Shown: one piece after another, positions 51,079-58,880 of the stretch
Numbering within the stretch: the first letter of the stretch is position 1
How the letters are laid out: every line of letters begins with the position of its first letter
NCBI RefSeq assembly: GCF_000723885.1
Contig: NZ_CCDG010000044.1
Coordinates: forward strand, 80,927 to 144,926
Source of the DNA: Paenibacillus camerounensis
GTDB lineage: Bacteria > Bacillota > Bacilli > Paenibacillales > Paenibacillaceae
DNA length: 64,000 bases
Direction: 5' to 3'
Translations under genes and position numbers: made by a program
The notes under the pieces: generated by a model
Told to the model about the DNA's origin: nothing
The model's input: the letters and a program-made list of their open reading frames with translations, nothing else
Database searches by the model: none

Positions 51079-52053
51079 TTACATCTCCACCTCAACACCC
51101 TTATGCAAAAGCACGGCCTGATTGTAAATATAATGCGCCGCAGCCAAATCCTCAATCGCCAGACCCAGACCCTTGAACAGGGTAATCTGCTCAGGGCTTG
51201 TCCTGCCCTGCACGGTTTGCAGGAGCAGCCCGCCGAGCTCCCCGGCGATATGGCCTTCGGCTATGGCGCCCTCAGCCAGCGGAATGAGGTAGTCCCCCGC
51301 CTCGTGGACGGAGGATTCCAGCCGGTCCACGTAGAGCCTGGCCCTTGCCACCAGCGCCGAGTCCAGCTCCCGCTCATGCGGCCGGCAGGCGCCGACGGCG
51401 TTGATATGAACTCCCTCCGGGACCCAATCGCCATTCAGCACCGGCACGGTTGAGGCCGTCACGGTACAGATGATGTCAGCATTCTGTACCGCCTCGCGTA
51501 CGGTAGACGCTGCCGTTACTTCTAGGCCGTATCTGGCGGCCATCTCCGCGGCAAAACGCTGCGCCTTGTCCGGCGTTCTCCCCCAGACGCGGACCCCGCG
51601 GATACTGCGTACCAGCAGCATCGCCGCAAGATGACTGGCCGCCTGCTCGCCGGTGCCGAGGATCGCAAGCACATAGGCATCCTCCCGGGCCAGTAGCTTC
51701 GTTGCTGCCGCACTGACCGCCGCTGTGCGGATCGCCGTAATCTGCCGGCCGTCCACGATAGCGTTCAGCCGGCCGGTCTCTGCATCGAACAGCGCTACCG
51801 CCCCCTGATGGGAGGGCAGCCCTCTATCATGGTTGTGCGGGAACACGCTGATCAGCTTGGCTCCCGCCGCCGCTTCCTGCCGCAGATAACCCGGCATCAG
51901 CCCGAACAGATTCCCGTCCGCGAGCGGCATAACCTGCCTCAGGCTCTGGACCGCATCTCCTGAAGACAGTGCGGCCAGCACCTTCTCCATAACACCGATG
52001 CAGGCCTGCATCGTCAGTATTTCCGCCGTTTCTCTTCCGTTAATCACCAGCAT
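51079..52053 (-). CDS. Ornithine cyclodeaminase/mu-crystallin family protein
   Basis: NAD(P)-binding dehydrogenase-like enzyme, 324 residues. N-terminal substrate domain with PLADGNLFGLMPGYLRQ and GAKLISVFPHNHDRGLPSHQ, Rossmann fold LAILGTGEQAASHLAAMLLV near 130, then RVWGRTPDKAQRFAAEM and HINAVGACRPHERELDSALV near 220. Family members include ornithine cyclodeaminase, alanine dehydrogenase (Archaeoglobus type) and ketimine reductases; the activity is not decidable. ATG with GGAGG. Divergent from fabV. Confidence 0.92.
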   Translation of the reverse strand: MLVINGRETAEILTMQACIGVMEKVLAALSSGDAVQSLRQVMPLADGNLFGLMPGYLRQEAAAGAKLISVFPHNHDRGLPSHQGAVALFDAETGRLNAIVDGRQITAIRTAAVSAAATKLLAREDAYVLAILGTGEQAASHLAAMLLVRSIRGVRVWGRTPDKAQRFAAEMAARYGLEVTAASTVREAVQNADIICTVTASTVPVLNGDWVPEGVHINAVGACRPHERELDSALVARARLYVDRLESSVHEAGDYLIPLAEGAIAEGHIAGELGGLLLQTVQGRTSPEQITLFKGLGLAIEDLAAAHYIYNQAVLLHKGVEVEM

Positions 52054-52173
52054 GATGTACGGCCTCCAGTCTTGTCTGCTCTATTTTTTTCTATTTATCA
52101 TAGCTCTATCTGGGCTGTTTGCGAAATACCTGAAGTGAAATAACCGGGGGGCTTATCTTTCTGAGCCATCATT

Positions 52174-52182
52174 TGCTATACT
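52174..52182 (+). promoter_or_regulatory. Extended -10 promoter of fabV
   Basis: TGCTATACT is a TGn plus TATACT extended -10, about 50 nt before the fabV ATG. The -35 region (about 52154) is poor, which an extended -10 tolerates. Confidence 0.45.
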
Positions 52183-52232
52183 CTATAACAGTGGTTGTAA
52201 ACTTAAAATTGAAAACAAAGGGGATTTCCTAT

Positions 52233-53411
52233 ATGATCATCCAGCCCAAAACACGCGGCTTCATCTGCACCACAGCGCATCCCGAAGGCTGTGCCCAGCA
52301 GGTACAGCAGCAAATTGACTATGTAAAAGCACACAAAAAGCTGAGCGGACCGGTTAATGTTCTGGTTGTCGGAGCCTCCACCGGATATGGACTGGCTTCG
52401 CGGATTACCGCTGCCTTTGGTGCCGGAGCGAACACGATTGGCGTCTTCTTCGACAAGCCGGCTGAAGGTGCACGTACGGCTTCCGCAGGCTGGTACAACT
52501 CCGCTGCGCTGGAGAAGGCTGCTGCCGAACAGGGCCTGAAATCGTTCAGCATCGTCGGCGATGCTTTCTCCGACAGCATCAAGACTAAAACGATCGACCT
52601 GATCAAGGCCGAATTCGGCAACGTTGACCTCGTAGTGTACAGCGTGGCCTCTCCGCGCCGCACACATCCGGTTACTGGTGAGGTTTTCTCTTCCGTCATT
52701 AAGCCTGTCGGCAACGCCTATACCAACAAAACAATGAACTTCCATTCCGGCGAAGTAACAAACGTAACGATCGAGCCTGCTACGGACGATGAAGTGCGTC
52801 AGACCATTGCCGTTATGGGCGGTGAGGACTGGGGCATGTGGATCGACCAGCTCCAGGCAGCAGGCGCGCTTGCTGAAGGGGCAACAACAGTAGCCTACTC
52901 CTACATCGGACCTGAGGTTACTCACCCGATCTATAAAGACGGAACAATCGGCCAGGCCAAAAATGACCTGGAGCAAACCGCAATCGCGCTGAACGAGAAG
53001 CTGAGCGCTTCGAACGGACGGGCTTTTGTCTCGGTTAACAAGGCGCTGGTAACCCAGTCCAGCTCGGCTATTCCGGTAGTGCCGCTCTACATCTCTGCGC
53101 TGTACAGAGTGATGAAGGACAAAGAGCTGCATGAAAACTGCATCCAGCAGATGTACCGCCTGTTCGCCGAGCACCTGTATAACAGCGAAGCCGGCAGCCA
53201 CCTGATCCGCATCGACGACTGGGAAATGCGCGAAGACGTCCAGGCTGAGGTCATGAAGCGCTGGAGCGAGATCGAAACAGCCAATGTACCTGATCTGGCG
53301 GATCTGCCAGGCTACCAGGATGATTTCTTCAACCTGTTCGGCTTCCGCACGGAAGGTGTCGATTATGAAGCCGACACCGAACCGGCGGTAGACATCCCGA
53401 ACCTGGTGTAA
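52233..53411 (+). CDS. fabV: Trans-2-enoyl-ACP/CoA reductase FabV
   Basis: NADH-dependent enoyl reductase for the last step of fatty-acid elongation, of the triclosan-insensitive FabV class. 392 residues from ATG 52233 (AAAGGGG upstream). IIQPKTRGFICTTAHPEGCA at the N-terminus, cofactor motif VLVVGASTGYGLASRITAAF near 45, SVASPRRTHPVTGE near 140 and catalytic Tyr-x8-Lys in HPIYKDGTIGQAKNDLE near 230-245. C-terminal FFNLFGFRTEGVDYEADTEP. Monocistronic, with a terminator at 53426-53465. Confidence 0.96.
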   Translation: MIIQPKTRGFICTTAHPEGCAQQVQQQIDYVKAHKKLSGPVNVLVVGASTGYGLASRITAAFGAGANTIGVFFDKPAEGARTASAGWYNSAALEKAAAEQGLKSFSIVGDAFSDSIKTKTIDLIKAEFGNVDLVVYSVASPRRTHPVTGEVFSSVIKPVGNAYTNKTMNFHSGEVTNVTIEPATDDEVRQTIAVMGGEDWGMWIDQLQAAGALAEGATTVAYSYIGPEVTHPIYKDGTIGQAKNDLEQTAIALNEKLSASNGRAFVSVNKALVTQSSSAIPVVPLYISALYRVMKDKELHENCIQQMYRLFAEHLYNSEAGSHLIRIDDWEMREDVQAEVMKRWSEIETANVPDLADLPGYQDDFFNLFGFRTEGVDYEADTEPAVDIPNLV

Positions 53412-53425
53412 TATCCAAGAACAGC

Positions 53426-53465
53426 AAAGAGGCCGCTCCCCTAAACCGGGATGCGGCCTCTTTTT
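53426..53465 (+). terminator. fabV terminator
   Basis: AAAGAGGCCGC/GCGGCCTCTTTTT, 11-bp stem with five T, 15 nt past the fabV stop. Confidence 0.9.
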
Positions 53466-53521
53466 ATACCCGTCTACTGCGCGCTGGTGCATGGGCCGTG
53501 ACGCTTACAACCCTGTCACAT

Positions 53522-53620
53522 ATGTTCCAATATTCATTGCTTAAGGCATTCGCGCTTGAGCTGGGCCTGCTCTTCATCATCCAGCTGATTTCTTTCTTAA
53601 TCCTGCGGCAACATCAATAA
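53522..53620 (+). CDS. Possible 32-aa hydrophobic peptide
   Basis: The frame starts ATG 53522, MFQYSLLKAFALELGLLFII, and continues as one TM helix to RQHQ and TAA, overlapping the end of the convergent mannosyltransferase gene by 7 nt. No ribosome binding site is obvious and the frame stays open upstream. Could be a small membrane peptide, a gene remnant or chance. Confidence 0.2.
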   Translation: MFQYSLLKAFALELGLLFIIQLISFLILRQHQ

Positions 53621-54990
53621 ATCGGATACCCCCATACGAACAGCGCCAGATACAGCAGGCTCCCTGCTATACATAAACCCGTTATTGCAGTGTCCTTAGC
53701 CTTATCCTTCGTAAGCAGAACAACGGCAAAGGCCAGCGGAAAGGCGGCGGCCAGATAACGCGGTGCAGACAGCAGCCAGGTCGGCCCGGTCACAAATACA
53801 AAATATACAATCATATAAGCAGTATAGGAGGGATGGAGCTTCTTAGCGCTTCTTAGCATCACATAAAGTGTTGTGAAGATTGCGAGCAGATTCGGCAGCC
53901 AGAGCCCGAATAAGCTGCGGCTGTCCCCTTCCTTAAACTTGCCTACCGCATACTCCATCTGGTACCTTACTGTATCAAAAAACAGATACTGCCGCTGGAA
54001 CCAGTGTTCCCGCTGGTAAATGCTGAACTGCAGCGCGTTTCCGTACACAGCGTAATTGATGTACAGATAGGCCAGCAGGCCAAGCGGTACAATTGCCAGG
54101 CATCCGGCGGCGGCTGCAAGCTTGCGCTTAAAGGCTTTTTTATGGGCAGATTTGTAGGTTTCAGCAAGGTCGCGCCACAGCTCGATCGCAATCGGCACTG
54201 CCAGCAGAACCCCCGGAGAACGCGTAAATCCGGCCAGAGCGGCGCACAGACAGGCGAACAGCCATTTTTTCTGGCGGGCCAGGTAGATGGACAGCAGCGA
54301 TAACAGCAGGAATAAAGACTCGGTCATCGGCAGCAGGAAGAAGAAGGCGGCAGGGAAAATAAAGATATATTTTACCACCCGGAGAGCCTCTTTCCTGTTC
54401 ATATCCAGCGCAGCAAGTTCATAAGCAACCAGTGCAAGGGCAATGGTACAAAGATTGGATACGGCATAGCCTGCAGCAAGATAGTTGTTTGTGAAGAAAT
54501 AAGCTACCCTAATCAGGATTGGAAAAAAGGGCAGGAAGACAATATGGAACCGGGGATCTCCCTCCGTCACGTACCAGTTCTCGGCAATGCCCAGATAAGA
54601 AGGCGCATCGATTCCTGTAACATGCCAGGCCTGATTAAAATAGTCGCCAAGGCTTCCGGTATATCCGTTTTTTATTATTAGAAAAGCATAGGCGGCGATC
54701 AGCATCAGCCCCCGGCTAATCAGCACCCAGGCGATAATTGTGGTCCATGTCTTCTTCCGCAGATCCTTTGTATCCTCCAGTCTGGAATACTGCGGATTCC
54801 TCCCGGCTGTAATATATCCGGTTAATGCCGGGATTGCACGCAGTCCGGTCATCATGAACAATCCGTAACAGGCGACTGCGCCCGCAGTCCCCATAACCGT
54901 CCAGCTGGTGGCATGCGTTACCCAGTATACTCCAGCGGCTAACATGATGGCTGCAAAAATTATAGAGATGCTTCGATTAACCTTCTCCAT
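53614..54990 (-). CDS. PIG-V-like mannosyltransferase family membrane protein
   Basis: GT-C-fold integral membrane glycosyltransferase, 458 residues from ATG 54990 (AAGGGGGAG upstream). Two N-terminal TMs, then the family-type first lumenal loop YFNQAWHVTGIDAPSYLGIA with the catalytic-type Asp, AENWYVTEGDPRFHIVFLPF, FPAAFFFLLPMTESLFLLLS and AALAGFTRSPGVLLAVPIAI. About 11-12 TMs. Probably transfers mannose from a polyprenyl-phosphate donor outside the membrane; acceptor unknown. Alone, convergent on fabV. Confidence 0.82.
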   Translation of the reverse strand: MEKVNRSISIIFAAIMLAAGVYWVTHATSWTVMGTAGAVACYGLFMMTGLRAIPALTGYITAGRNPQYSRLEDTKDLRKKTWTTIIAWVLISRGLMLIAAYAFLIIKNGYTGSLGDYFNQAWHVTGIDAPSYLGIAENWYVTEGDPRFHIVFLPFFPILIRVAYFFTNNYLAAGYAVSNLCTIALALVAYELAALDMNRKEALRVVKYIFIFPAAFFFLLPMTESLFLLLSLLSIYLARQKKWLFACLCAALAGFTRSPGVLLAVPIAIELWRDLAETYKSAHKKAFKRKLAAAAGCLAIVPLGLLAYLYINYAVYGNALQFSIYQREHWFQRQYLFFDTVRYQMEYAVGKFKEGDSRSLFGLWLPNLLAIFTTLYVMLRSAKKLHPSYTAYMIVYFVFVTGPTWLLSAPRYLAAAFPLAFAVVLLTKDKAKDTAITGLCIAGSLLYLALFVWGYPIY

Positions 54991-55152
54991 CTGCTCCCCC
55001 TTGTGGTTAATAACATTATGTAGGCCAGCTCTATCAGCATAAGTAATTTTTACCATAAGACAAAGGGATTGTCTTCACAATCTTTAGTCAGGGAATGCTC
55101 AAACCGCAATAAACCTAATCAAATACACAACAAACCGATACCATATCAGAAT

Positions 55153-55158
55153 TATAAT
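55153..55158 (+). promoter_or_regulatory. -10 box of the GH88 gene, no good -35
   Basis: A perfect TATAAT is 42 nt before the GH88 ATG, but the -35 position (about 55130, ACAAAC) is far from consensus. This is what an activator-dependent promoter looks like. An inverted repeat GATTGTcttcACAATC lies at 55067-55082. Confidence 0.4.
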
Positions 55159-55199
55159 GAGGTTAAGAACAATATAGCGATACTAGGAGGTTTTCTAGC

Positions 55200-56336
55200 A
55201 TGAACTTGAAATCTGTAATTGAACAGACGCTGGCCACTACCCGCCTTAACATGGAGCGTTTCGGTAACCGCTTTCCTATTGTCAGTATGGAGGGCGGCAA
55301 ATATCATCTGACTGAGCAGACCAACTGGACGGAGGGCTTCTGGTCCGGTATTTTGTGGCTGAGCTATGAATACAGCAAGGATCCCGCGCTTTATTATGCA
55401 GCGATCCAGACGGTGGATTCCTTCCGCGAGCGTATGGAAGCAGACCAAGAGCTGGATCATCATGATATTGGCTTTCTCTACTCCCTGTCCGCCAAGGCGC
55501 GGTGGATCGTTGACAACGATGAAGCCTCCCGCCTGCTGGCGCTCCAGGCCGCCGATGTGCTGATGAAGCGCTGGCGTTCTGAGCCGCAGATTTTCCAGGC
55601 CTGGGGACCGGAAGGCGATAGCGACAATGGCGGGCGGATTATCATCGACTGCCTGATGAATCTCCCGCTGCTCTACTGGGCAGCTGAACAGACCGGAGAC
55701 CGCAGGTATGCTGAGTGTGCAACCCTTCAAGCCGACCAAAGCCGCCGGTTCCTGGTGCGGGGGGATGACTCCTCGTACCATACCTTTTATTTTGACCAGG
55801 AGAACGGAAATGCCATCCGCGGCGGAACCGCGCAGGGCTTCCAGGACGGATCGACCTGGACGCGGGGCCAGGCCTGGGGCGTCTACGGCTTCGCGCTGGC
55901 TTACCGCTATACGCGTGAGGAGCGTTTCCTGGAAACCTCGCGGAGGCTGGCCCGCTACTTCCTTGAGCATCTCCCTGAGGATCATGTCGCCTATTGGGAT
56001 TTCGATGCCCCGCAGGAGGAAGGCACAGCGCGTGACAGCTCGGCCTCAGCCATCTTTGTGTGCGGCGTACTTGAGCTGCTGGACCATCTCCCGGAAGGCG
56101 ACCCGGACCGCGCTCTGTTAAACGAAGCGGTGAACCAGTCGATGGACTCGCTGATCAGCAGCTACTTCACCGCCGGGAACCCGGACGAGGAAGGCTTCCT
56201 GCGCCACGGCTCCTATTCTGTCAGAGGCAACTCCTCCCCCGACGACTTCATGATCTGGGGCGACTATTTCTTCCTGGAGGCACTGCTGCGCCTGGAGCAG
56301 GGACTTCCGGGGTATTGGTACGGACGGCAGGATTAG
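55200..56336 (+). CDS. GH88 unsaturated glucuronyl/galacturonyl hydrolase
   Basis: Removes the unsaturated uronic acid left by polysaccharide lyases, through hydration of the double bond. 378 residues, (alpha/alpha)6 barrel. LTEQTNWTEGFWSGILWLSY near 37, catalytic Asp region LDHHDIGFLYSLSAKARW near 88, second Asp region GGRIIIDCLMNLPLLYWAA near 150, GFQDGSTWTRGQAWGVYGFA near 225 and RDSSASAIFVCGVLELL near 285. No signal peptide, so it acts on imported oligosaccharides. ATG with AGGAGG. The substrate polymer is not readable. No terminator seen downstream; a 0.9 kb repeat-rich gap follows. Confidence 0.9.
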   Translation: MNLKSVIEQTLATTRLNMERFGNRFPIVSMEGGKYHLTEQTNWTEGFWSGILWLSYEYSKDPALYYAAIQTVDSFRERMEADQELDHHDIGFLYSLSAKARWIVDNDEASRLLALQAADVLMKRWRSEPQIFQAWGPEGDSDNGGRIIIDCLMNLPLLYWAAEQTGDRRYAECATLQADQSRRFLVRGDDSSYHTFYFDQENGNAIRGGTAQGFQDGSTWTRGQAWGVYGFALAYRYTREERFLETSRRLARYFLEHLPEDHVAYWDFDAPQEEGTARDSSASAIFVCGVLELLDHLPEGDPDRALLNEAVNQSMDSLISSYFTAGNPDEEGFLRHGSYSVRGNSSPDDFMIWGDYFFLEALLRLEQGLPGYWYGRQD

Positions 56337-56340
56337 GGGG

Positions 56341-56640
56341 CGTGGTAGGTAGGAGTGTGGCACGGGGAGCTGGCTGGGGACTAGTCAGGGGATGGATGAT
56401 TGGATTTGGTGGAGAGTTGGTGGGTGTGTCTGGTGAGAGTATGGGGCGGAGTGCTGAGCGGGTGAGTTTAGTGACTTCGTCGGACGGAGTGCTGAGCGGG
56501 TGAGTTTGGCGAGCATGTCACGTGAGTGTCAGGTGGGTGAGTTTGGCGAGTACGTCGGGTGAGTTTGAGCGGGTGAGCTGGCGAATGGCATAGGTGTAGA
56601 GTTGGCAGGGTTCTTAATGCGTGTGTGAGGGCGGTTGGCA
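56341..56640. other. G-skewed low-complexity block with direct repeats
   Basis: After the GH88 stop the plus strand becomes G/T-rich. In 56341-56460 I count 61 G and 11 C. GGAGTGCTGAGCGGGTGAG recurs at 56448 and 56486 (38 bp apart), and GGGTGAGTTTGGCGAG-like motifs repeat more loosely to about 56590. No convincing gene: the short frames here lack a start signal or a known fold. Confidence 0.7.
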
Positions 56641-56727
56641 ACAATGTCAAAGTTTAGCTGAGAGGTAGGCTCGATAGTTAGTTAGGAGTAATTAGTCATG
56701 GAGGCTGGGAGCAACAGCTCCCTCATC

Positions 56728-57112
56728 CGCCGGAATCAGAGGCATTTTTGCCTCTCATTTCGCACATTTTCCCCAATACGCCGGAATCAAGGGCACTTTT
56801 GCCTCTTATTTCGCCCATTCTCCCTAATTCGCCGGAATCAGAGGCACTTTTGCCTCTCATTTTGCCCATTTCCCCTCATCCGCCGGAATCAAGGGCATTT
56901 TTGCCTCTCATTTCGCCCATTCTCCCTAATTCGCCGGAATCAGAGGCACTTTTGCCTCTCATTTCGCCCATTTCCCCTAATCCGCCGGAATCAGAGGCAT
57001 TTCTGCCTTTCATTTCGCCCATTTCCCCTCATCCGCCGGAATCAGAGGCACTTTTGCCTCTCATTTTGCCCATTTCCCTTCATCCGCCGGAATCAGAGGC
57101 ATTTTTGCCTCT
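56728..57112 (+). repeat. 51-bp tandem repeat, 8 units, each with a hairpin
   Basis: CGCCGGAATC starts at 56728, 56779, 56830, 56881, 56932, 56983, 57034 and 57085: seven full units of exactly 51 bp and one partial. Each has an inverted repeat of the AGAGGCA/TGCCTCT type around 3-5 nt, then a pyrimidine-rich spacer ending CCCC or similar. Because 51 is a multiple of three, a 201-codon frame from ATG 56698 (AGGAG nine nt upstream) stays open, encoding 17-residue repeats of the type IRRNQRHFCLSFRPFPL. I rate the array as DNA/RNA repeat rather than gene. Confidence 0.95.
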
Positions 57113-57241
57113 ATTGCGACGGTCAGCTTTTACCTGGTTACTTGGAGCTGCATAGTTACTTGAGCGCGGAAATGAAACGGTTTCTTTTTGCCGGACGGCT
57201 ACTTATACTAAAAGTAATAATGGTTGATGAGGGAGCGCTGC

Positions 57242-58102
57242 ATGAACAGGAACGATTATCTGCCCCAGGGGCTGGAGCCCGGGTTGTTTATGTACAAATA
57301 TAAGGTTGAGGATGCGGAAGCCCATTGGTTTCATGCGCACAGGGGAATCGAGATGCTGTACATTTATAGCGGCCATGGGGAGATTATGGCAGAGAATCAG
57401 ACGTATCCGATCCGGGATCATACCCTGGTCTGGTTTCAGCCTTATCAGCTGCACCGTGTACTTGTTCCGGCCGCCCAGGGCCATTCGTATATCCGGACCA
57501 ATCTGACCTTTGATCCCGGTTTTTTGGAGCGTTATCTTACGGCTTTCCCTTTACTGGAGAAGTTTTTCCGCAGCCTGTGGAGGGGGAGTCTGCAGCGGCC
57601 GGTTGTATATGACATGCAAAATACGCCGGTTGCCGCTGTGCTGGAGGAATTGCATTACGCCGGCAATAACTCCGCTGCGGATAGGGAAGAGAATACGGGA
57701 CTCCTGATGCTCCAGTTAATCCGGCTGCTGCAAAAGAACATGTCCGGCGTGTTGCCTGAGACCTTCAATAACCAGTCACGCGGAGGTTCGCATGTAGAAC
57801 GAATTACCGGCTGGCTGGACGAACACTATAAAGAGCCTTTCAGCCTGGAGACGCTGGCTGCCGCGATGCATCTGTCACCGTACCATATTTCACATTTGTT
57901 TAAGGATTATGCCGGATTCACCCTGTCTGAATATGTGATTCAGCGGCGTGTACGGGAAGCCAGTATTCTGCTCGCCAACACCACCAGATCTGTTCAGGAA
58001 ATTGCAGCGGAGGTGGGCGGCTATTCTCCGTCGTATTTTAGCCAAATGTTCAAAAAGCAAAAGGGAACTTCACCCGAGAAATACAGAAAGAGCATCCGCT
58101 GA
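57242..58102 (+). CDS. AraC-family regulator with cupin sensor
   Basis: 286 residues. N-terminal AraC-type cupin (WFHAHRGIEMLYIYSGHGEI, ending about residue 90), linker, and C-terminal double HTH: FSLETLAAAMHLSPYHISHL near 205 and SVQEIAAEVGGYSPSYFSQM near 250. Probably a sugar-responsive activator; the GH88 gene (with TATAAT but no -35) and the GH94 cluster are the nearest candidate targets (inference). Start ATG 57242 with AGGGAG; an in-frame ATG at 57224 has no SD. Confidence 0.88.
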   Translation: MNRNDYLPQGLEPGLFMYKYKVEDAEAHWFHAHRGIEMLYIYSGHGEIMAENQTYPIRDHTLVWFQPYQLHRVLVPAAQGHSYIRTNLTFDPGFLERYLTAFPLLEKFFRSLWRGSLQRPVVYDMQNTPVAAVLEELHYAGNNSAADREENTGLLMLQLIRLLQKNMSGVLPETFNNQSRGGSHVERITGWLDEHYKEPFSLETLAAAMHLSPYHISHLFKDYAGFTLSEYVIQRRVREASILLANTTRSVQEIAAEVGGYSPSYFSQMFKKQKGTSPEKYRKSIR

Positions 58103-58112
58103 ACGAAGCTCA

Positions 58113-58691
58113 TTACAAAAGGGACAACGATACCTCAACCGCATTATCGACAAAAGAACGGTCGGGCCGGGACTTCAGCAATACCGTGATTCCGATTAAC
58201 GATATAACGAGGCTTTGAGCCAGAGCTTTGGCATTCGTCTCTTGATGAAGCTCGCCTGACCGGATTCCGCGCTCAATCGTTTCCTGAAACAGTACGGCAA
58301 GGTACATCTGGTGCTCCCGCGTAATAATTTCAAATTTCTCATCATGAGGCGACAGCTCGACCATTGTATTGATGCAAAAGCACCCCATGCTCCCCTCCCC
58401 ATCGTACGCCTCGTCAACTAGACCTTCGAAGTAAGCACGAATGGCTTCCCGGACAGAGCTGTTGCTTTCAAGCTTCTTCCGTATACCCGCCGCGTGCCAT
58501 TGGGTGTACTTGCGCAGAGTGGTCTCGAACAGCTGTTTTTTATCGCCAAAAGCTAAATAAAGACTGGGCCGCTGAATCGCCATGGCCGAAGTTAAATCGT
58601 TAATAGAAGCCGCCTCATAGCCCTTCTCCCAAAAAACGCGCATCGCCGCTTGAAGCACCTTTTCCTCATCAAACTCCCTGAGCCGGACCAT
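58113..58691 (-). CDS. TetR/AcrR-family repressor
   Basis: 192 residues: N-terminal HTH KVLQAAMRVFWEKGYEAASI plus DLTSAMAIQRPSLYLAFGDK, and a ligand domain containing EGSMGCFCINTMVEL, a cysteine-bearing helix seen in NemR/AcuR-like members. Divergently faces the MFS gene across 189 bp that holds two related inverted repeats. Most likely represses that exporter and itself. ATG with GGAGGG. Ends 10 nt from the convergent araC-type gene. Confidence 0.9.
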   Translation of the reverse strand: MVRLREFDEEKVLQAAMRVFWEKGYEAASINDLTSAMAIQRPSLYLAFGDKKQLFETTLRKYTQWHAAGIRKKLESNSSVREAIRAYFEGLVDEAYDGEGSMGCFCINTMVELSPHDEKFEIITREHQMYLAVLFQETIERGIRSGELHQETNAKALAQSLVISLIGITVLLKSRPDRSFVDNAVEVSLSLL

Positions 58692-58708
58692 TGTTCACCC
58701 TCCATATC

Positions 58709-58722
58709 ATACTACTTGGTAT
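58709..58722 (-). promoter_or_regulatory. Possible TetR operator 1
   Basis: ATACTACTTGGTAT: ATAC/GTAT inverted repeat 18 bp before the TetR start, overlapping where its promoter -10 (ATATACC) would be. Confidence 0.4.
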
Positions 58723-58830
58723 ATTAAAAATTCTATAATTACGCGGTTTAATTGTCAAACCCCCCTTGAAATTTGCCTTGACTATAGTTATTAAAGGGGT
58801 TATTTTTATTCCATGCTTTTTGTACCTTTT

Positions 58831-58843
58831 AGTATATTATACT
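58831..58843 (+). promoter_or_regulatory. Possible TetR operator 2
   Basis: AGTATATTATACT is a perfect 13-base palindrome 38 bp before the MFS start. It shares AGTAT/ATACT half-sites with the repeat at 58709-58722. Confidence 0.45.
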
Positions 58844-58880
58844 GTAAAGTAAGCTTATCATAAGAGGAGTGTGAAACCAT

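Noticed and set aside
52203..53492. 429-codon frame opposite fabV
   Set aside because: Antisense shadow of fabV; its start lies inside the fabV terminator region and the protein has no family features.
56315..56503. 62-codon Gly/Val/Arg-rich frame after GH88
   Set aside because: Starts inside the GH88 gene without an SD and simply reflects the G-rich composition.
56728..57112. CRISPR array
   Set aside because: The whole 51-bp unit is repeated with no unique spacers, and no cas genes are nearby.
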